DNA of 19,165 nucleotides from positions 1 to 19,165 of the forward strand of contig DMLA01000053.1 of the NCBI GenBank assembly GCA_003453555.1, written 5' to 3'. A program made the translations under genes and the position numbers. Shown in pieces: positions 5,993-14,759 of the stretch (position 1 is its first letter; each line of letters begins with the position of its first letter). Source of the DNA: Chloroflexota bacterium. Its GTDB lineage: Bacteria > Chloroflexota > Anaerolineae > UBA7937. The notes below the pieces were generated by a model. The model did not search any database and was not told where the DNA came from. It saw only the letters and a program-made list of their open reading frames with translations.

Positions 5993-8799
5993 TTCACATA
6001 CCCTACGGCTTCGAACATCCCTATGAGCAGGAACCGGTTGAACGTTCCCCTCGCCATCCCTTGGCCGGGCAATCGGTGACTTTAGGCGTCGCTACCTGGC
6101 CCGCGGGGGCTGCCGAGGCTGTATGGGCCACTTGGCACCTGGAGGAATCAGACGCGCAGGGACGGGCTGAGGGGCGCTGGCAAGAGGACGGTGAGGGCCG
6201 GAGCTTCTGGCGAGTGGAACTGCCTCCCTTTCGCCACGGAGAACGGGTCACCTATCAACTCCATGGCCGTCGGGGGAGACAGCAGCTCAGCACAGAGCCT
6301 TTCTGCTTCGTAGTCCTCGGCTGGTGGCCTATCGGTGACGTAGTCAGCTATCATATGGGCCCTGAGAGGCTTGTGCTGCGGTGTATCAGTGGGGATGCAT
6401 CCTTACGGCCTGAAGTCCAGATCTCTTTCCCCACCCCTCACATCCTGCGCGTCCGTCTTATCCCGTGTGGCCATGAGCTATCCCAGGACAAGTGTCAAGG
6501 CAAGTATCAAGGTGTAGCTTATCAGGTGATGGAGGAGACAGCCGAGAGAATCGTCATAACCACGAAGGCGATGGAGGTCGCGGTGGGAGTTCGCCCGTAC
6601 CGACTGGAAGTCCGCCACCCTGATGGCACACCCCTTTTGGCAGAGGTTGAAAGAGTGACCTGGCTAGTCGGACAGCCGGGCCAAGCCGTGCAGCTACGTG
6701 AGATCTTCGCCAGCCCGCCAAACGAGGCGTTCTACGGCTTCGGCGAGCGGTTTAATGCTCTAGACCAGCGGGGGAACCATCTCGATGTGAGGGTCTTCGA
6801 CCAGTACAAGAACCAAGGCAGGCGCACCTACCTACCGGTGCCGTTCTTTCTCTCGTCGCGGTGTTACGGCCTCTATCTGGCTACCAACCGCCACGTAGTC
6901 TATGACCTTGCAGCGTCGCATTCAGATCGTTGGTCGTTCAGTGTTGAACTTGGAGCAGACGGGGCCCTTGAATACTACGTCATCACCGGTGACCCTAAAG
7001 AAATCATCGCTGGGTTCACCAATCTGACAGGCAAACCAGCTTTGCCGCCCAAATGGGCATTCGGGCCTTGGATGTCGGGAAACGACTGGAATAGCCAAGC
7101 CGCGGTCCTCGAGCAGGTGCGTAAGACGGTCGAATACCAGATCCCCGCAACTGTGCTTGTCATCGAAGCCTGGAGTGACGAGGCTACCTTTTATATATGG
7201 AATGACGCCCAATATGAACCTAGGCGCGGCGGTGAAGTCTTTTCCTATGGTGATTTCACTTTCCCATCAGATGGTCGCTGGCCTGATCCTAAGAGACTCG
7301 TCGAGGAACTCCACCGCTTGGGCATCCGCCTGCTCCTTTGGCAGGTGCCGGTGATGAAGAAGTTGGATGAGGCCCACCCCCAGCATGATCTGGATGAGGC
7401 CTATATGGTTACCCAGCACTATTGTGTGGAGGAACCAGACGGCGAGCCTTATCGGGTTCGGCCCTTTTGGTTTAATGGCGGGCTGGTGCTGGACTTTACC
7501 AACCCTGAAGCTGCGAATTGGTGGCTCAGTAAACGGGCCTATCTTCTGGATGAGCTTGGCATCGATGGATTCAAGACGGATGGTGGAGAGCACCTCTGGG
7601 GAGAGGATCTCAGGTTTGCCGACGGCCGACGGGGAGACGAACTGCAGAACCTCTACCCAGTGCTCTATGAAGCAGCCTACCACCGGTTCGCACGGGACAA
7701 GCGGAAGGGTGACGCCATTACCTTCAGTCGGGCCGGCTTCACAGGAGCTCAGGCTTACCCCTGTCACTGGGCAGGTGATGAGAATTCCACCTGGGAGGCC
7801 TTCCGCCATTCAATCCTGGCCGGGCTCTCTGCAGGCATCTCTGGTATACCGTTCTGGGGTTGGGATCTGGCCGGCTTCAGTGGCGAGATCCCTTCAGCAG
7901 AGCTCTACTTACGTGCTGCGGCTATGGCTGCCTTCTGTCCCATTATGCAGTATCACTCTGAGCATAGCGAGCACCGAAAACCCTGTCGCGACCGCACTCC
8001 CTGGAACATACAGACCCGAAGCGGGGACCCGGATGTGATTCGGATCTATCGCAAATACGCTAATCTGCGGATGAACCTGCTACCCTATATCTACAACGAA
8101 GCCAGGAAATCCAGTATGACCAGTGTACCATTGATGCGGGCCCTGCCCTTGGAGTTCCCCCGAGACGAGAGATGTTCGGATTTCCCCTATCAATACCTCT
8201 TCGGGGATGCCTTTCTGGTGGCTCCAGTGGTGACCGAGGGGAGTACCAGCCAAAAGGTATACCTACCTGAAGGAGAATGGATTGATTTCTGGACCGACGA
8301 GCTCCATAGCGGGCCCAAGTCGGTGGACTACCCCACGCCGAAGGAGATCATCCCGGTATTCGCGAAGGCGGGGGCGATCTTGCCCATTAACCTGGGAGAT
8401 AGGTACAGGCTGGGTGATTACGTGGGTAACGTCGTAAATCGATATGACCATCTCTGTTTTCACATTTATCCTAGCGGGACCTCGGCTTACGCTTGGTATG
8501 ACGACGTCAGCGGTATGGCTTGCACCCTTCAGTGCTTGGAGAATCGGCAGGCAGCAACCATAACCGTGAAGCTTTCTCCGATGGCACATGATGTGACCCT
8601 TATCTTGAGTACCCCGTGTCCTTCGTCTGTGCTTGCAGATGGGGTGCTGCTTGAAAGATATCTCGATTTAACTCCTTTGCATGAGGAGGCCATAAGCGCC
8701 TGGGACTACGATGAGATACAGGGTCGCATCTATGTGAAGTTGCCGGCTAGCGTATTGGGTAGAACAGTGGTGTTACGCGGCCAGATGAATCATCCTTAG
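5962..8799 (+). CDS. Glycoside hydrolase family 31 (alpha-glucosidase/alpha-xylosidase)
   Basis: This 945-residue cytoplasmic enzyme starts at ATG 5962, preceded by GGGGAGG at 7-nt spacing. The frame is open further upstream to 5860, but that part lies inside the GH15 gene. Layout: a beta-sandwich-like N-terminal segment (about 1-110), the GH31 N-terminal domain with YGFGERFNALDQRG near 257-270, a (beta/alpha)8 barrel from about 360 (PPKWAFGPWMSGND), and C-terminal beta domains from about 700. The nucleophile is probably Asp540 in DGFKTDGGE and the acid/base Asp606 in HWAGDENSTWE. It hydrolyses terminal alpha-linked glucose or xylose, and the KTD-type nucleophile motif, unlike the WxDMNE form, is seen in alpha-xylosidase/alpha-glucosidase subgroups. 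Start overlap with the GH15 gene implies translational coupling. The stop is TAG. Confidence 0.92.
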   Translation: MESSLRLEGLVHIPYGFEHPYEQEPVERSPRHPLAGQSVTLGVATWPAGAAEAVWATWHLEESDAQGRAEGRWQEDGEGRSFWRVELPPFRHGERVTYQLHGRRGRQQLSTEPFCFVVLGWWPIGDVVSYHMGPERLVLRCISGDASLRPEVQISFPTPHILRVRLIPCGHELSQDKCQGKYQGVAYQVMEETAERIVITTKAMEVAVGVRPYRLEVRHPDGTPLLAEVERVTWLVGQPGQAVQLREIFASPPNEAFYGFGERFNALDQRGNHLDVRVFDQYKNQGRRTYLPVPFFLSSRCYGLYLATNRHVVYDLAASHSDRWSFSVELGADGALEYYVITGDPKEIIAGFTNLTGKPALPPKWAFGPWMSGNDWNSQAAVLEQVRKTVEYQIPATVLVIEAWSDEATFYIWNDAQYEPRRGGEVFSYGDFTFPSDGRWPDPKRLVEELHRLGIRLLLWQVPVMKKLDEAHPQHDLDEAYMVTQHYCVEEPDGEPYRVRPFWFNGGLVLDFTNPEAANWWLSKRAYLLDELGIDGFKTDGGEHLWGEDLRFADGRRGDELQNLYPVLYEAAYHRFARDKRKGDAITFSRAGFTGAQAYPCHWAGDENSTWEAFRHSILAGLSAGISGIPFWGWDLAGFSGEIPSAELYLRAAAMAAFCPIMQYHSEHSEHRKPCRDRTPWNIQTRSGDPDVIRIYRKYANLRMNLLPYIYNEARKSSMTSVPLMRALPLEFPRDERCSDFPYQYLFGDAFLVAPVVTEGSTSQKVYLPEGEWIDFWTDELHSGPKSVDYPTPKEIIPVFAKAGAILPINLGDRYRLGDYVGNVVNRYDHLCFHIYPSGTSAYAWYDDVSGMACTLQCLENRQAATITVKLSPMAHDVTLILSTPCPSSVLADGVLLERYLDLTPLHEEAISAWDYDEIQGRIYVKLPASVLGRTVVLRGQMNHP

Positions 8800-9438
8800 C
8801 TGCGAGCCGAGTTGCGGTCAATTACTTGACAACATTAGCATGGGGTGTCAGATTTCCATCTCTGCGCTTGTGAAGTCTCCCGACAGTGTGTTTCGCACCG
8901 ATCAGTCCCACTCACCTATGTAAGCGAGTTGAGCAACCCCATTGCCCTTCTAAGCCACTCAGGATCTAGGTCTTCTCGCTAACAAACACGCATAGGCGAT
9001 GAAGTCCATGATTGGGGAGGGAAGGCGTAACAGTAAACTCGGCACGGGATCACACCGTCTTGACCGGTGATCCTTTGGGCTTAGGTATGGAACGCCAGGA
9101 GGGTGGTTTTCAACGGCTAAAACGGGTCCCTGGGATAATCTCATGTTCAAAAACACCTCGGAAATCGCGGTCTCAAGGGGGTCTGGCAGGGTAATGATTG
9201 TCAAACTGGGTGGCAAAGGGGGCAAAACGGGGGCTTTGTCGCCGCTCAGAGGCCGTCCCAGTGGGAACAGCCCCTCCCGAGTGAGGATGGATGGGGCTTC
9301 TTTAGCGATTCTGGTGATTGATTTGGCTACAGGCCTTATTGTCAATGAGTGTCTCTTGTAGACCTTCCGTTGGCGTCTTGTCAAGTGGTGTAAATTGCCG
9401 TGTGCTTCCTTGTCAGCACTGAGTCGCGCTCTCACCTT
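8800..9438. other. Gene-free spacer between convergent operons
   Basis: This 639-bp stretch separates two converging transcription units. A 158-codon reading frame on the - strand (8959-9435) exists, but it lacks a ribosome site, is rich in Pro, Arg and Leu, and matches nothing I recognise, so I do not call it a gene. ACTTGACAA at 8824-8832 recurs inverted at 9378-9386, with a nearby CAATT on both sides, which could mark the ends of a decayed insertion. There is no transposase signature, tRNA or CRISPR repeat. Confidence 0.6.
9047..9073. terminator. Possible bidirectional terminator hairpin
   Basis: GGATCAC (9047-9053) and GTGATCC (9067-9073) form a perfect 7-bp stem around a 13-base loop, followed by TTT on the + strand. 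It lies between the GH31 gene and the convergent methyltransferase operon, where a terminator is expected. The stem is short and the U-run is weak, so the call is tentative. Confidence 0.3.
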
Positions 9439-10878
9439 TCAATGATGACTTATTGTGAACTCGGCCCGGAGTACAGCATCCACCTCTAGCGGCAGGCCTG
9501 GAGGTCGGTGTTCGCGCAGCAACCGCTTAGCACGGGCCGCAGCCCGAGCCCGGGTACCGAACCTGCCTTCCTCTTCCCACAGTGTCCGGTCTCGTCGGTC
9601 TCCAACCTTTGGGAAAAAGAACTCGGAGCGCATAAACTGAATCGTGTGGTGGTCCATCAAGAAGTGCCCACCCGGACCTACCCGCTCGATCACTTCTACC
9701 GCCAACATCTCGTCGGTTACCTCGATGCCTCGCAGCACGCGCATCACCATACCGACGAGCTCATCATCAATGACCGCCTGCTCCAGTGAGACGGAGTTCA
9801 TATTGGTAATCATACCGACAGCGTGGTGAATATAGTTACAGCCGCCCATTGCTGCCAGCAGCAAGGTGACCATCTTTTCATAGCCTGCCTGCTGATCGGG
9901 GAGCTTGCTATCGGTCATGCCGCCCGAGCCGTAGATTGGTACCCCATAGAAATGGGCCATCTGCGCCGCGGCTGCCTGCATCATTCCGAACTCAACAGCC
10001 CCACCTAGGTACCCCCCAGTGCGCATGTCGGCCACACTGGGAATATAGCCGGCCAGCACCGGCGTCCCCGGCCGTACGATTTGCGTCAGCACAATGCCGC
10101 TTAACTGTTCGGCGTTGAGCTGTACCAGTGTCCCAGCCAATGTGACCGGCGCGCTGGAGCCGGCCATCGGCGCCGAGGAGAGAACAAGCGGAAGCCCATG
10201 CCGACACCAGTACAGAAGGATATCAGTCACCCGATCGTCCAGATGGAGAGGACTGACCATCCAACTAGTGATGCAAGAGATAAAGGGACGCTCTTGCAGA
10301 GCTTCCAGGCTGCCCGCAATCCGCACCCCCATCTCCAGGACTTGCTCCGCTCCCCGAATGGAGTCCATGCCCCCCATCACGTGTTTACTGGTGTTGATTA
10401 GACTAGTGTAGAAACGATTGATGGGTACATCCTCCCTCGGTACGTCCGTGGGATAAAGGGGGATGACAATAAAGTCCACGTGTTCCAGCGCATCAGCCAG
10501 GCGGACCAGATCCGCCAGGTCGCTCAGGGTGCCGGGGCGGACGGTCTCGGCACCAGGGTCCAGCACTTGGGTCGGTGAACCGCCGGTACCTGCGTAGACC
10601 CGCTTGTCCTCCAAGAGGAGATCGTGAGCTGGATCGCGACCCGCCAGCAGAACCTGGGAGGGGACCTCATCTACTGCCTTCTCGACCACGGCGCGCGGGA
10701 TGCGAACGCGGTTCCCATCCACCCAGGCACCTCCCTTGCGGCAGAGGGCCACCGCCTCCTGGTTGTCCACACGGATGCCAGTCCGTTCCAAAACGGTCAG
10801 CGATGCTTCGTGGATCCTCCGAACTTGTTCCTCGGTCAAAGGCTGATACTGTCCACCGATGAGACCTGTTCTGGGCAT
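9439..10878 (-). CDS. MttB-superfamily methyltransferase 1 (non-pyrrolysine, COG5598 type)
   Basis: This 479-residue protein is of the trimethylamine:corrinoid methyltransferase family. It begins with the family's PLTEEQVRRIHEASLTVLERTGI segment, contains GSSAPVTLAGTLVQLNAEQLSGIVLTQ in the middle, and GGCNYIHHAVGM then DDELVGMVMRVLRGIEV near 350-395. The whole reading frame is uninterrupted by an amber codon, so it is a non-pyrrolysine member like the glycine betaine methyltransferase MtgB. It probably moves a methyl group from a quaternary or methylated amine to a corrinoid protein; the substrate cannot be deduced. It starts 9 nt after the stop of methyltransferase 2, and its AGGAGGGG ribosome site overlaps that stop, so the two are co-translated. 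It is the last gene of the - strand array. Confidence 0.9.
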   Translation of the reverse strand: MPRTGLIGGQYQPLTEEQVRRIHEASLTVLERTGIRVDNQEAVALCRKGGAWVDGNRVRIPRAVVEKAVDEVPSQVLLAGRDPAHDLLLEDKRVYAGTGGSPTQVLDPGAETVRPGTLSDLADLVRLADALEHVDFIVIPLYPTDVPREDVPINRFYTSLINTSKHVMGGMDSIRGAEQVLEMGVRIAGSLEALQERPFISCITSWMVSPLHLDDRVTDILLYWCRHGLPLVLSSAPMAGSSAPVTLAGTLVQLNAEQLSGIVLTQIVRPGTPVLAGYIPSVADMRTGGYLGGAVEFGMMQAAAAQMAHFYGVPIYGSGGMTDSKLPDQQAGYEKMVTLLLAAMGGCNYIHHAVGMITNMNSVSLEQAVIDDELVGMVMRVLRGIEVTDEMLAVEVIERVGPGGHFLMDHHTIQFMRSEFFFPKVGDRRDRTLWEEEGRFGTRARAAARAKRLLREHRPPGLPLEVDAVLRAEFTISHH

Positions 10879-10887
10879 CGTCCCCTC

Positions 10888-12339
10888 CTAACTGCGCGCC
10901 GCTCCCCGTCTGGCCAGCACCTGAGCGATCTCCTCTTCTGCTGCTTCGGGCAAGGGGGGCACCTCATGCTCGTCCAGAATTTGCCGTGCCCGCTCGTTGG
11001 CCCGAGCCGCCATGTCTTTGCTTCCCTTCTCCACCCACTGGTCATACCGCATCCGGTCAATCAGTTTCGGATGCCATTGGGCCCATTTCCAGTTATCCAG
11101 GGTATGTTTATCTGCCAAGAAGCCGCCGCCAGGCCGGGCCCGCGCGATCGCCTCGCGCGCTAGAGTCAGTTCGTTCACCAGCACGCCTTCCATGACGAAG
11201 CGCACGTCGCGAATGATCTCATCTGCAACCACCAGCATCTCCATTGAGGAGGTAGATCCATATTCAATGTATCCCACGTCGTGCACCAGGTTGCAACGGG
11301 TCAAGAAGGCGCTCATGATAGAGATGCTAGCCTCAATGCCGGCCTGGGCGTCCACCACCTTGCTGTCGGTTGCCCCTGCAGCCCCCCACGACGGCAAGTG
11401 ATAGCACCGTGCGATGTCGGTACACGCTGCCATGCCCAGTGCCCACTCCGGGCTGCCGTAGCTGACGATGGCCGATTTCATATCCAGAGCGGCTGTGTTC
11501 ATCCCATATATGAAGGGGGTGCCCCGCCGCACCAATTGGGTCAATACTAAACCTGTCAGGCATTCGGCGTTGCCTAGGGCCAATGCTCCCGCCAGGGTGA
11601 TCGGCCCACCGCCGCCGGTGTTGGGGGACGGAGGATAGCAGGCTGGAATCCCCTTCTCCGCGCAGAAGAGCAGTTTGTCCACCGATTCATCGGGAAATAG
11701 CAGTGGGGAGATCGGCTCGGCATAGAGGAGCAGAAACGGCCTCTCCCGCAGCCTCTCCTCTCCCCCGGCTACCGCACAGGCGATCCGGTGGATGTCCTCC
11801 ATATCCTTACGATCGTTCGCAGTGTACACATTGGGCTTGACCGAGCCCCGGATCATCCCGATAAAGCCATGGATGTAAGGGTCTTGCATCGGCACATCCG
11901 CAGGGTTACCCATAGACATAATGAAGTCAATCTGATCCAGGCCATCGCACAGGTGAGCTATGCGCTGGACGTCCATAGCGGTAGCCTTTCGTCGTTCGCC
12001 CGTCTCTACATCTATGGTGAAGATGCAATCGGACCCGGAACCGAAGAAAACCTTGCTCGCCTCCAGCGGCATCACCATCTCGCCCAGACGGTTGTACATC
12101 GGGACGCGCGAGGGAGCGCTGGCTATGGCATCAGTGATCAGATGGGGTGGGATCTTGATGCGCCCTTCCGATTCCCAGGCCCCTGCCTCCAGCAACAATC
12201 TACACCCCGCTTCATTCTTCATCACGATACCTGTTCGGGAGAGAATGTCCAGGCTGGTGTGATGGATCTCCAGGATTTGCTCCTCCGACAGGACTTGTAG
12301 CCTTGGACGTAGCGTCGTCACCTCAATTGACTGAGTCAT
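10888..12339 (-). CDS. MttB-superfamily methyltransferase 2 (non-pyrrolysine, COG5598 type)
   Basis: This is a second MttB-type protein, 483 residues. It shares the N-terminal LSEEQILEIHHTSLDILSRTGI block, the GGGGPITLAGALALGNAECLTG core and the CNLVHDVGYIEYGSTSS block with the other two copies, but differs at many positions, so the copies are old paralogues and probably differ in substrate. No internal TAG is present. The C-terminal tail (MAARANERARQILDEHEVPPLP) is the template that let me recognise a decayed copy at 13532-13679. AAGGAGAGG precedes the ATG. A non-coding or degenerate stretch separates it from the MtgA-like gene upstream. The stop is TAG. Confidence 0.9.
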   Translation of the reverse strand: MTQSIEVTTLRPRLQVLSEEQILEIHHTSLDILSRTGIVMKNEAGCRLLLEAGAWESEGRIKIPPHLITDAIASAPSRVPMYNRLGEMVMPLEASKVFFGSGSDCIFTIDVETGERRKATAMDVQRIAHLCDGLDQIDFIMSMGNPADVPMQDPYIHGFIGMIRGSVKPNVYTANDRKDMEDIHRIACAVAGGEERLRERPFLLLYAEPISPLLFPDESVDKLLFCAEKGIPACYPPSPNTGGGGPITLAGALALGNAECLTGLVLTQLVRRGTPFIYGMNTAALDMKSAIVSYGSPEWALGMAACTDIARCYHLPSWGAAGATDSKVVDAQAGIEASISIMSAFLTRCNLVHDVGYIEYGSTSSMEMLVVADEIIRDVRFVMEGVLVNELTLAREAIARARPGGGFLADKHTLDNWKWAQWHPKLIDRMRYDQWVEKGSKDMAARANERARQILDEHEVPPLPEAAEEEIAQVLARRGAARS

Positions 12340-12352
12340 CTTTCCTCTCCTT

Positions 12353-12595
12353 TTAAGTTTTCAGGAATTTGCCCTTCCGTGAACCGGGCTGGGCCCTCCC
12401 ACTGCTGTGAAGACTAGTTCTGTTCCCAGGTAGATCTCTTGCTCCCAGCCTGCCGTAGCCATGGCTCTCTGATCTCGCCGGTCTCATCCTCACCCCAACC
12501 CGCCCCGCTCCAACCCGTTGAGTCAACGCTTCTATCTGGGCGGGAAGCACCTCTTCCGCTTTCGGCTGGATCGGCACATCTCGCAGGACAGGCAT
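12353..12595 (-). pseudogene. Remnant ORF between MtgA and methyltransferase 2
   Basis: An 80-codon frame begins with an excellent GGAGG site (12602-12606) six bases before ATG 12595, so a real gene once started here. Only the first 28 or so residues (MPVLRDVPIQPKAEEVLPAQ, then IEALTQRV) look like protein; the rest is Arg/Gly/Ser-rich and resembles a shifted frame. Another frame on the same strand, from ATG 12462 to TGA 12361, reads more naturally (MATAGWEQEIYLGTELVF). I suspect a frameshifted or internally deleted gene. The start resembles, from memory, N-termini of the vitamin B12-dependent methionine synthase activation-domain proteins often found beside MtgA, but that is a weak guess. Confidence 0.45.
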
Positions 12596-12615
12596 GATCC
12601 CCCTCCTCTGCCAGG

Positions 12616-13479
12616 CTACCGACCCTTTGTCCTCCGCCGATAGGCCCTTATGTACTGCCCCGCATAGACATCGCGTCCCAAAAGGAGATCGGCCGCCAGA
12701 ATAGCGGGGCGCACCTTGGCCACATCCACAATGGGACAGTTCACACCAGCCTGGATGGCCATCACCAGGAAAGCCTGGTTAATCGTCTCCCGCTCGGGCA
12801 GGCCGAAGGAGACATTGCTGACCCCCAGGGTCATATTGACCCCCAACTCCTCTCGCACTCGCCAGATTGTCTCCAGGGTAACCCGCCCGGCCGTATGGTC
12901 GGCCGCCACCGTCAACGCTAAGCAATCGATCACCACGTCCGCCCGCGGGATGCCCAGAGCCTCGGCCTGCTCCACGATCTTGCGAGCGATCTCCACCCGT
13001 CGCTCTGCCGTCGAGGGAATCCCCTCATCGTCCATGCAGAGCCCGATCACCGCCGCCCTGTGTTCCTTGACCAGCGGCAGCACCTGGGCCAGGCGCTCCT
13101 CCTCGCCGTTGACCGAGTTGACCAGCGGTTTACCCTCGGGGGCTAGTTCCCGGTACACGTCTAGTGCCTCCGCCAGCGCTTGAAGGTTGGAAGTGTCGAT
13201 GGCCACCGGCACATCCACCGTTTCTATCACCAGGCGCACCGCTTTGGGGAGGAGATCCACCTCATCCACCCCCGCTGCACCAACGTTGACGTCCAACACA
13301 TCGGCCCCGGCCTCCACCTGGGCCACCGCTTCCTCTTTGACAAGGCTCAGGTCGCCGGACTGTAGCGCCGCCGCCAGCCGCCTCTTCCCTGTGGGGTTGA
13401 TCCGCTCCCCGATGAGGACTGTCGGCCGCTCCGGGCTGATGATCACCGTCGCTTTCGCGCTTCTCAACACGGTTTCCAT
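12616..13479 (-). CDS. MtgA-like methylcorrinoid:tetrahydrofolate methyltransferase (pterin-binding domain)
   Basis: This 287-residue TIM-barrel protein is of the pterin-binding family shared by MtgA, AcsE and the folate module of MetH. Family motifs: IGERINPTG (23-31), GADVLDVNVG (58-67), IDTSN (94-98), NSVNGEEE (121-128) and GVSNVSFGLPER (219-230). The Asp and Asn residues of these motifs line the pterin site. It should transfer the methyl group from a methylated corrinoid protein to tetrahydrofolate (or the reverse), linking MttB-type demethylation to the folate C1 pool. The family length is typical. The ATG has GGAGAGAAAG upstream. AcsE would be an alternative call, but the MttB neighbours favour MtgA. 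No corrinoid protein gene is adjacent. The stop is TAG. Confidence 0.88.
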   Translation of the reverse strand: METVLRSAKATVIISPERPTVLIGERINPTGKRRLAAALQSGDLSLVKEEAVAQVEAGADVLDVNVGAAGVDEVDLLPKAVRLVIETVDVPVAIDTSNLQALAEALDVYRELAPEGKPLVNSVNGEEERLAQVLPLVKEHRAAVIGLCMDDEGIPSTAERRVEIARKIVEQAEALGIPRADVVIDCLALTVAADHTAGRVTLETIWRVREELGVNMTLGVSNVSFGLPERETINQAFLVMAIQAGVNCPIVDVAKVRPAILAADLLLGRDVYAGQYIRAYRRRTKGR

Positions 13480-13531
13480 GCTTTCTCTCCTGGTATCTTC
13501 ACATCTTGTGCACTCTCCAGCCAGCAGGGGG

Positions 13532-13679
13532 TCATCGAGAGTAGGCCCGCTGCACGATCTCCCCCCAGACGTTGGGCCGCGTCCTGGGGTAACGGTTATG
13601 GCTTGTGCTCGACGGCAACTCTTTCTACCCGCTCGGCAATGCGTTCCGCCAGAGACTTGCCCCCTTTATTGAGCCGGGT
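13532..13679 (-). pseudogene. Decayed C-terminal tail of a fourth MttB-type methyltransferase
   Basis: Reading the - strand from 13679 gives TRLNKGGKSLAERIAERVER then VAVEHKP, a TAA at 13598-13596, then PLPQDAAQRL. After removal of one base in a six-G run (13561-13566) it continues GEIVQRAYSR and stops at TGA 13534-13532. The pattern, a K/S-M/L-A-x-R-x-x-E-R repeat followed by an EH-P-PLP tail, matches the C-terminus of methyltransferase 2. So this is the 3' end of another MttB gene, broken by a nonsense codon and a frameshift, with its body missing; the adjacent alcohol dehydrogenase gene ends 28 bp upstream of it. The identification is by eye. Confidence 0.6.
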
Positions 13680-13707
13680 TGGGCACTTACCGGCACCTGA
13701 GAGCTTA

Positions 13708-14742
13708 TCAGGGCAGGATCACCGTGCGAACCCCCGCTTCGCTTCGCTCAAGGCGGTCCAGAACCTGATTGATGGCCTCGGCATCGAGAGGGATGGTTTC
13801 GGTGATCACCTGCGAGAGGTCCAACAACCCACGACGGACCATTTCGAGAAGCAAAGGCAACTCCTGGGCCAGGTGGTCAGATGCTCCGATTACCTGAGCT
13901 TCTTTCATCAGTAGATCGGCATAGGGAGCGATCTCAAAGGTCTGATCGGTGAGGCCTACTATCACCGCCCGCCCAAAGATGGCCAGGGACTGAACAGCCT
14001 GTCGCATCGTCAGCGGCAGGCCGACCAGTTCCAAAGCCACATCCACGCCCTTCCCACCCGTCAACCGCCGGAGTTCCTCCACCGGGTCTCCAGCCCTAGC
14101 ATTAACGGGGACAGCCCCCAGGTGTTCGGCCACCTCTAGCTTCTTCTCGTCCACATCCACGGCGTAGACATCGAGAGCGCCGAAGGCGCGGGCCAGTTGG
14201 ACGGCCGAAATCCCTAATCCACCGACCCCGAAGATCGCTACCGCCTCTCCCGGCTTGACCTCTGCTTTTTGCAGGGCGTGAAAAGAAGTCGCCGAAGAAC
14301 ACATCAACACCGCCCCTTCCTCAAAAGAGAGTTGGTCGGGGAGGGGGAAGGCATTACGAGAGGGAACGCTGATGTATTCCGCGTACCCACCGTCCCGATG
14401 TTTGCCGATCATCGCTCCCGAGATGCAAAACTGCTCGTTGCCGGTGCTGCAGTAATAGCAATCCCCGCAGGTAACCAGGTAGTGGAGGCAGACCCCAGCG
14501 CCAACTTTTACGTTGCTGACCTGGGAACCGACCTCCTCAACCACGCCGGCAACTTCATGTCCCAGCGTCAGCGGGAGAGAACGGACGGGGGAGAGACCGG
14601 CACGGTAATGCGCGTCGGAGTGGCAGATACCAGCGGCCTTGACGCGGACGAGTGCATCCTCTTCCCCGATATGAGGTCTAGCCACTTCCTGCATCTCTAA
14701 GGGCTGCCCTATTCTCACCAAGCGAACCGCTTTCATCGTCAT
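13708..14742 (-). CDS. Zinc-dependent medium-chain alcohol dehydrogenase
   Basis: This 344-residue protein has all landmarks of a zinc-containing MDR dehydrogenase. The catalytic zinc ligands are Cys40, His62 with Glu63 (GHE), and Cys148; the structural zinc cysteines are 92, 95, 98 and 106; the Rossmann motif GVGGLG lies at 172-177, followed by an acidic residue (DVDE near 196-199), which favours NAD+ over NADP+. It oxidises an alcohol or reduces an aldehyde/ketone in the cytoplasm. In this context it may process the carbon skeleton or the aldehyde left after demethylation, but that is inferred. GGAGGAG precedes the ATG, and it starts only 17 nt after the PrpD pseudogene, so it is part of the same transcript. 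Confidence 0.92.
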   Translation of the reverse strand: MTMKAVRLVRIGQPLEMQEVARPHIGEEDALVRVKAAGICHSDAHYRAGLSPVRSLPLTLGHEVAGVVEEVGSQVSNVKVGAGVCLHYLVTCGDCYYCSTGNEQFCISGAMIGKHRDGGYAEYISVPSRNAFPLPDQLSFEEGAVLMCSSATSFHALQKAEVKPGEAVAIFGVGGLGISAVQLARAFGALDVYAVDVDEKKLEVAEHLGAVPVNARAGDPVEELRRLTGGKGVDVALELVGLPLTMRQAVQSLAIFGRAVIVGLTDQTFEIAPYADLLMKEAQVIGASDHLAQELPLLLEMVRRGLLDLSQVITETIPLDAEAINQVLDRLERSEAGVRTVILP

Positions 14743-14759
14743 CTTTCTCCTCCGTGTTA

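Noticed and set aside
9214..9238. CAAAG/CTTTG inverted pair as a terminator for the methyltransferase array
   Set aside because: The stem is only 5 bp and has no U-run on either strand.
8959..9435. 158-codon open frame on the - strand in the spacer
   Set aside because: It has no spaced ribosome site, an unusual Pro/Arg/Leu-rich composition and no recognisable family; it looks like a chance frame or relic.
11788..12300. 170-codon + strand frame and other long frames opposite the methyltransferase genes
   Set aside because: They are antisense shadows of clear MttB-type coding sequence, produced by its codon composition.
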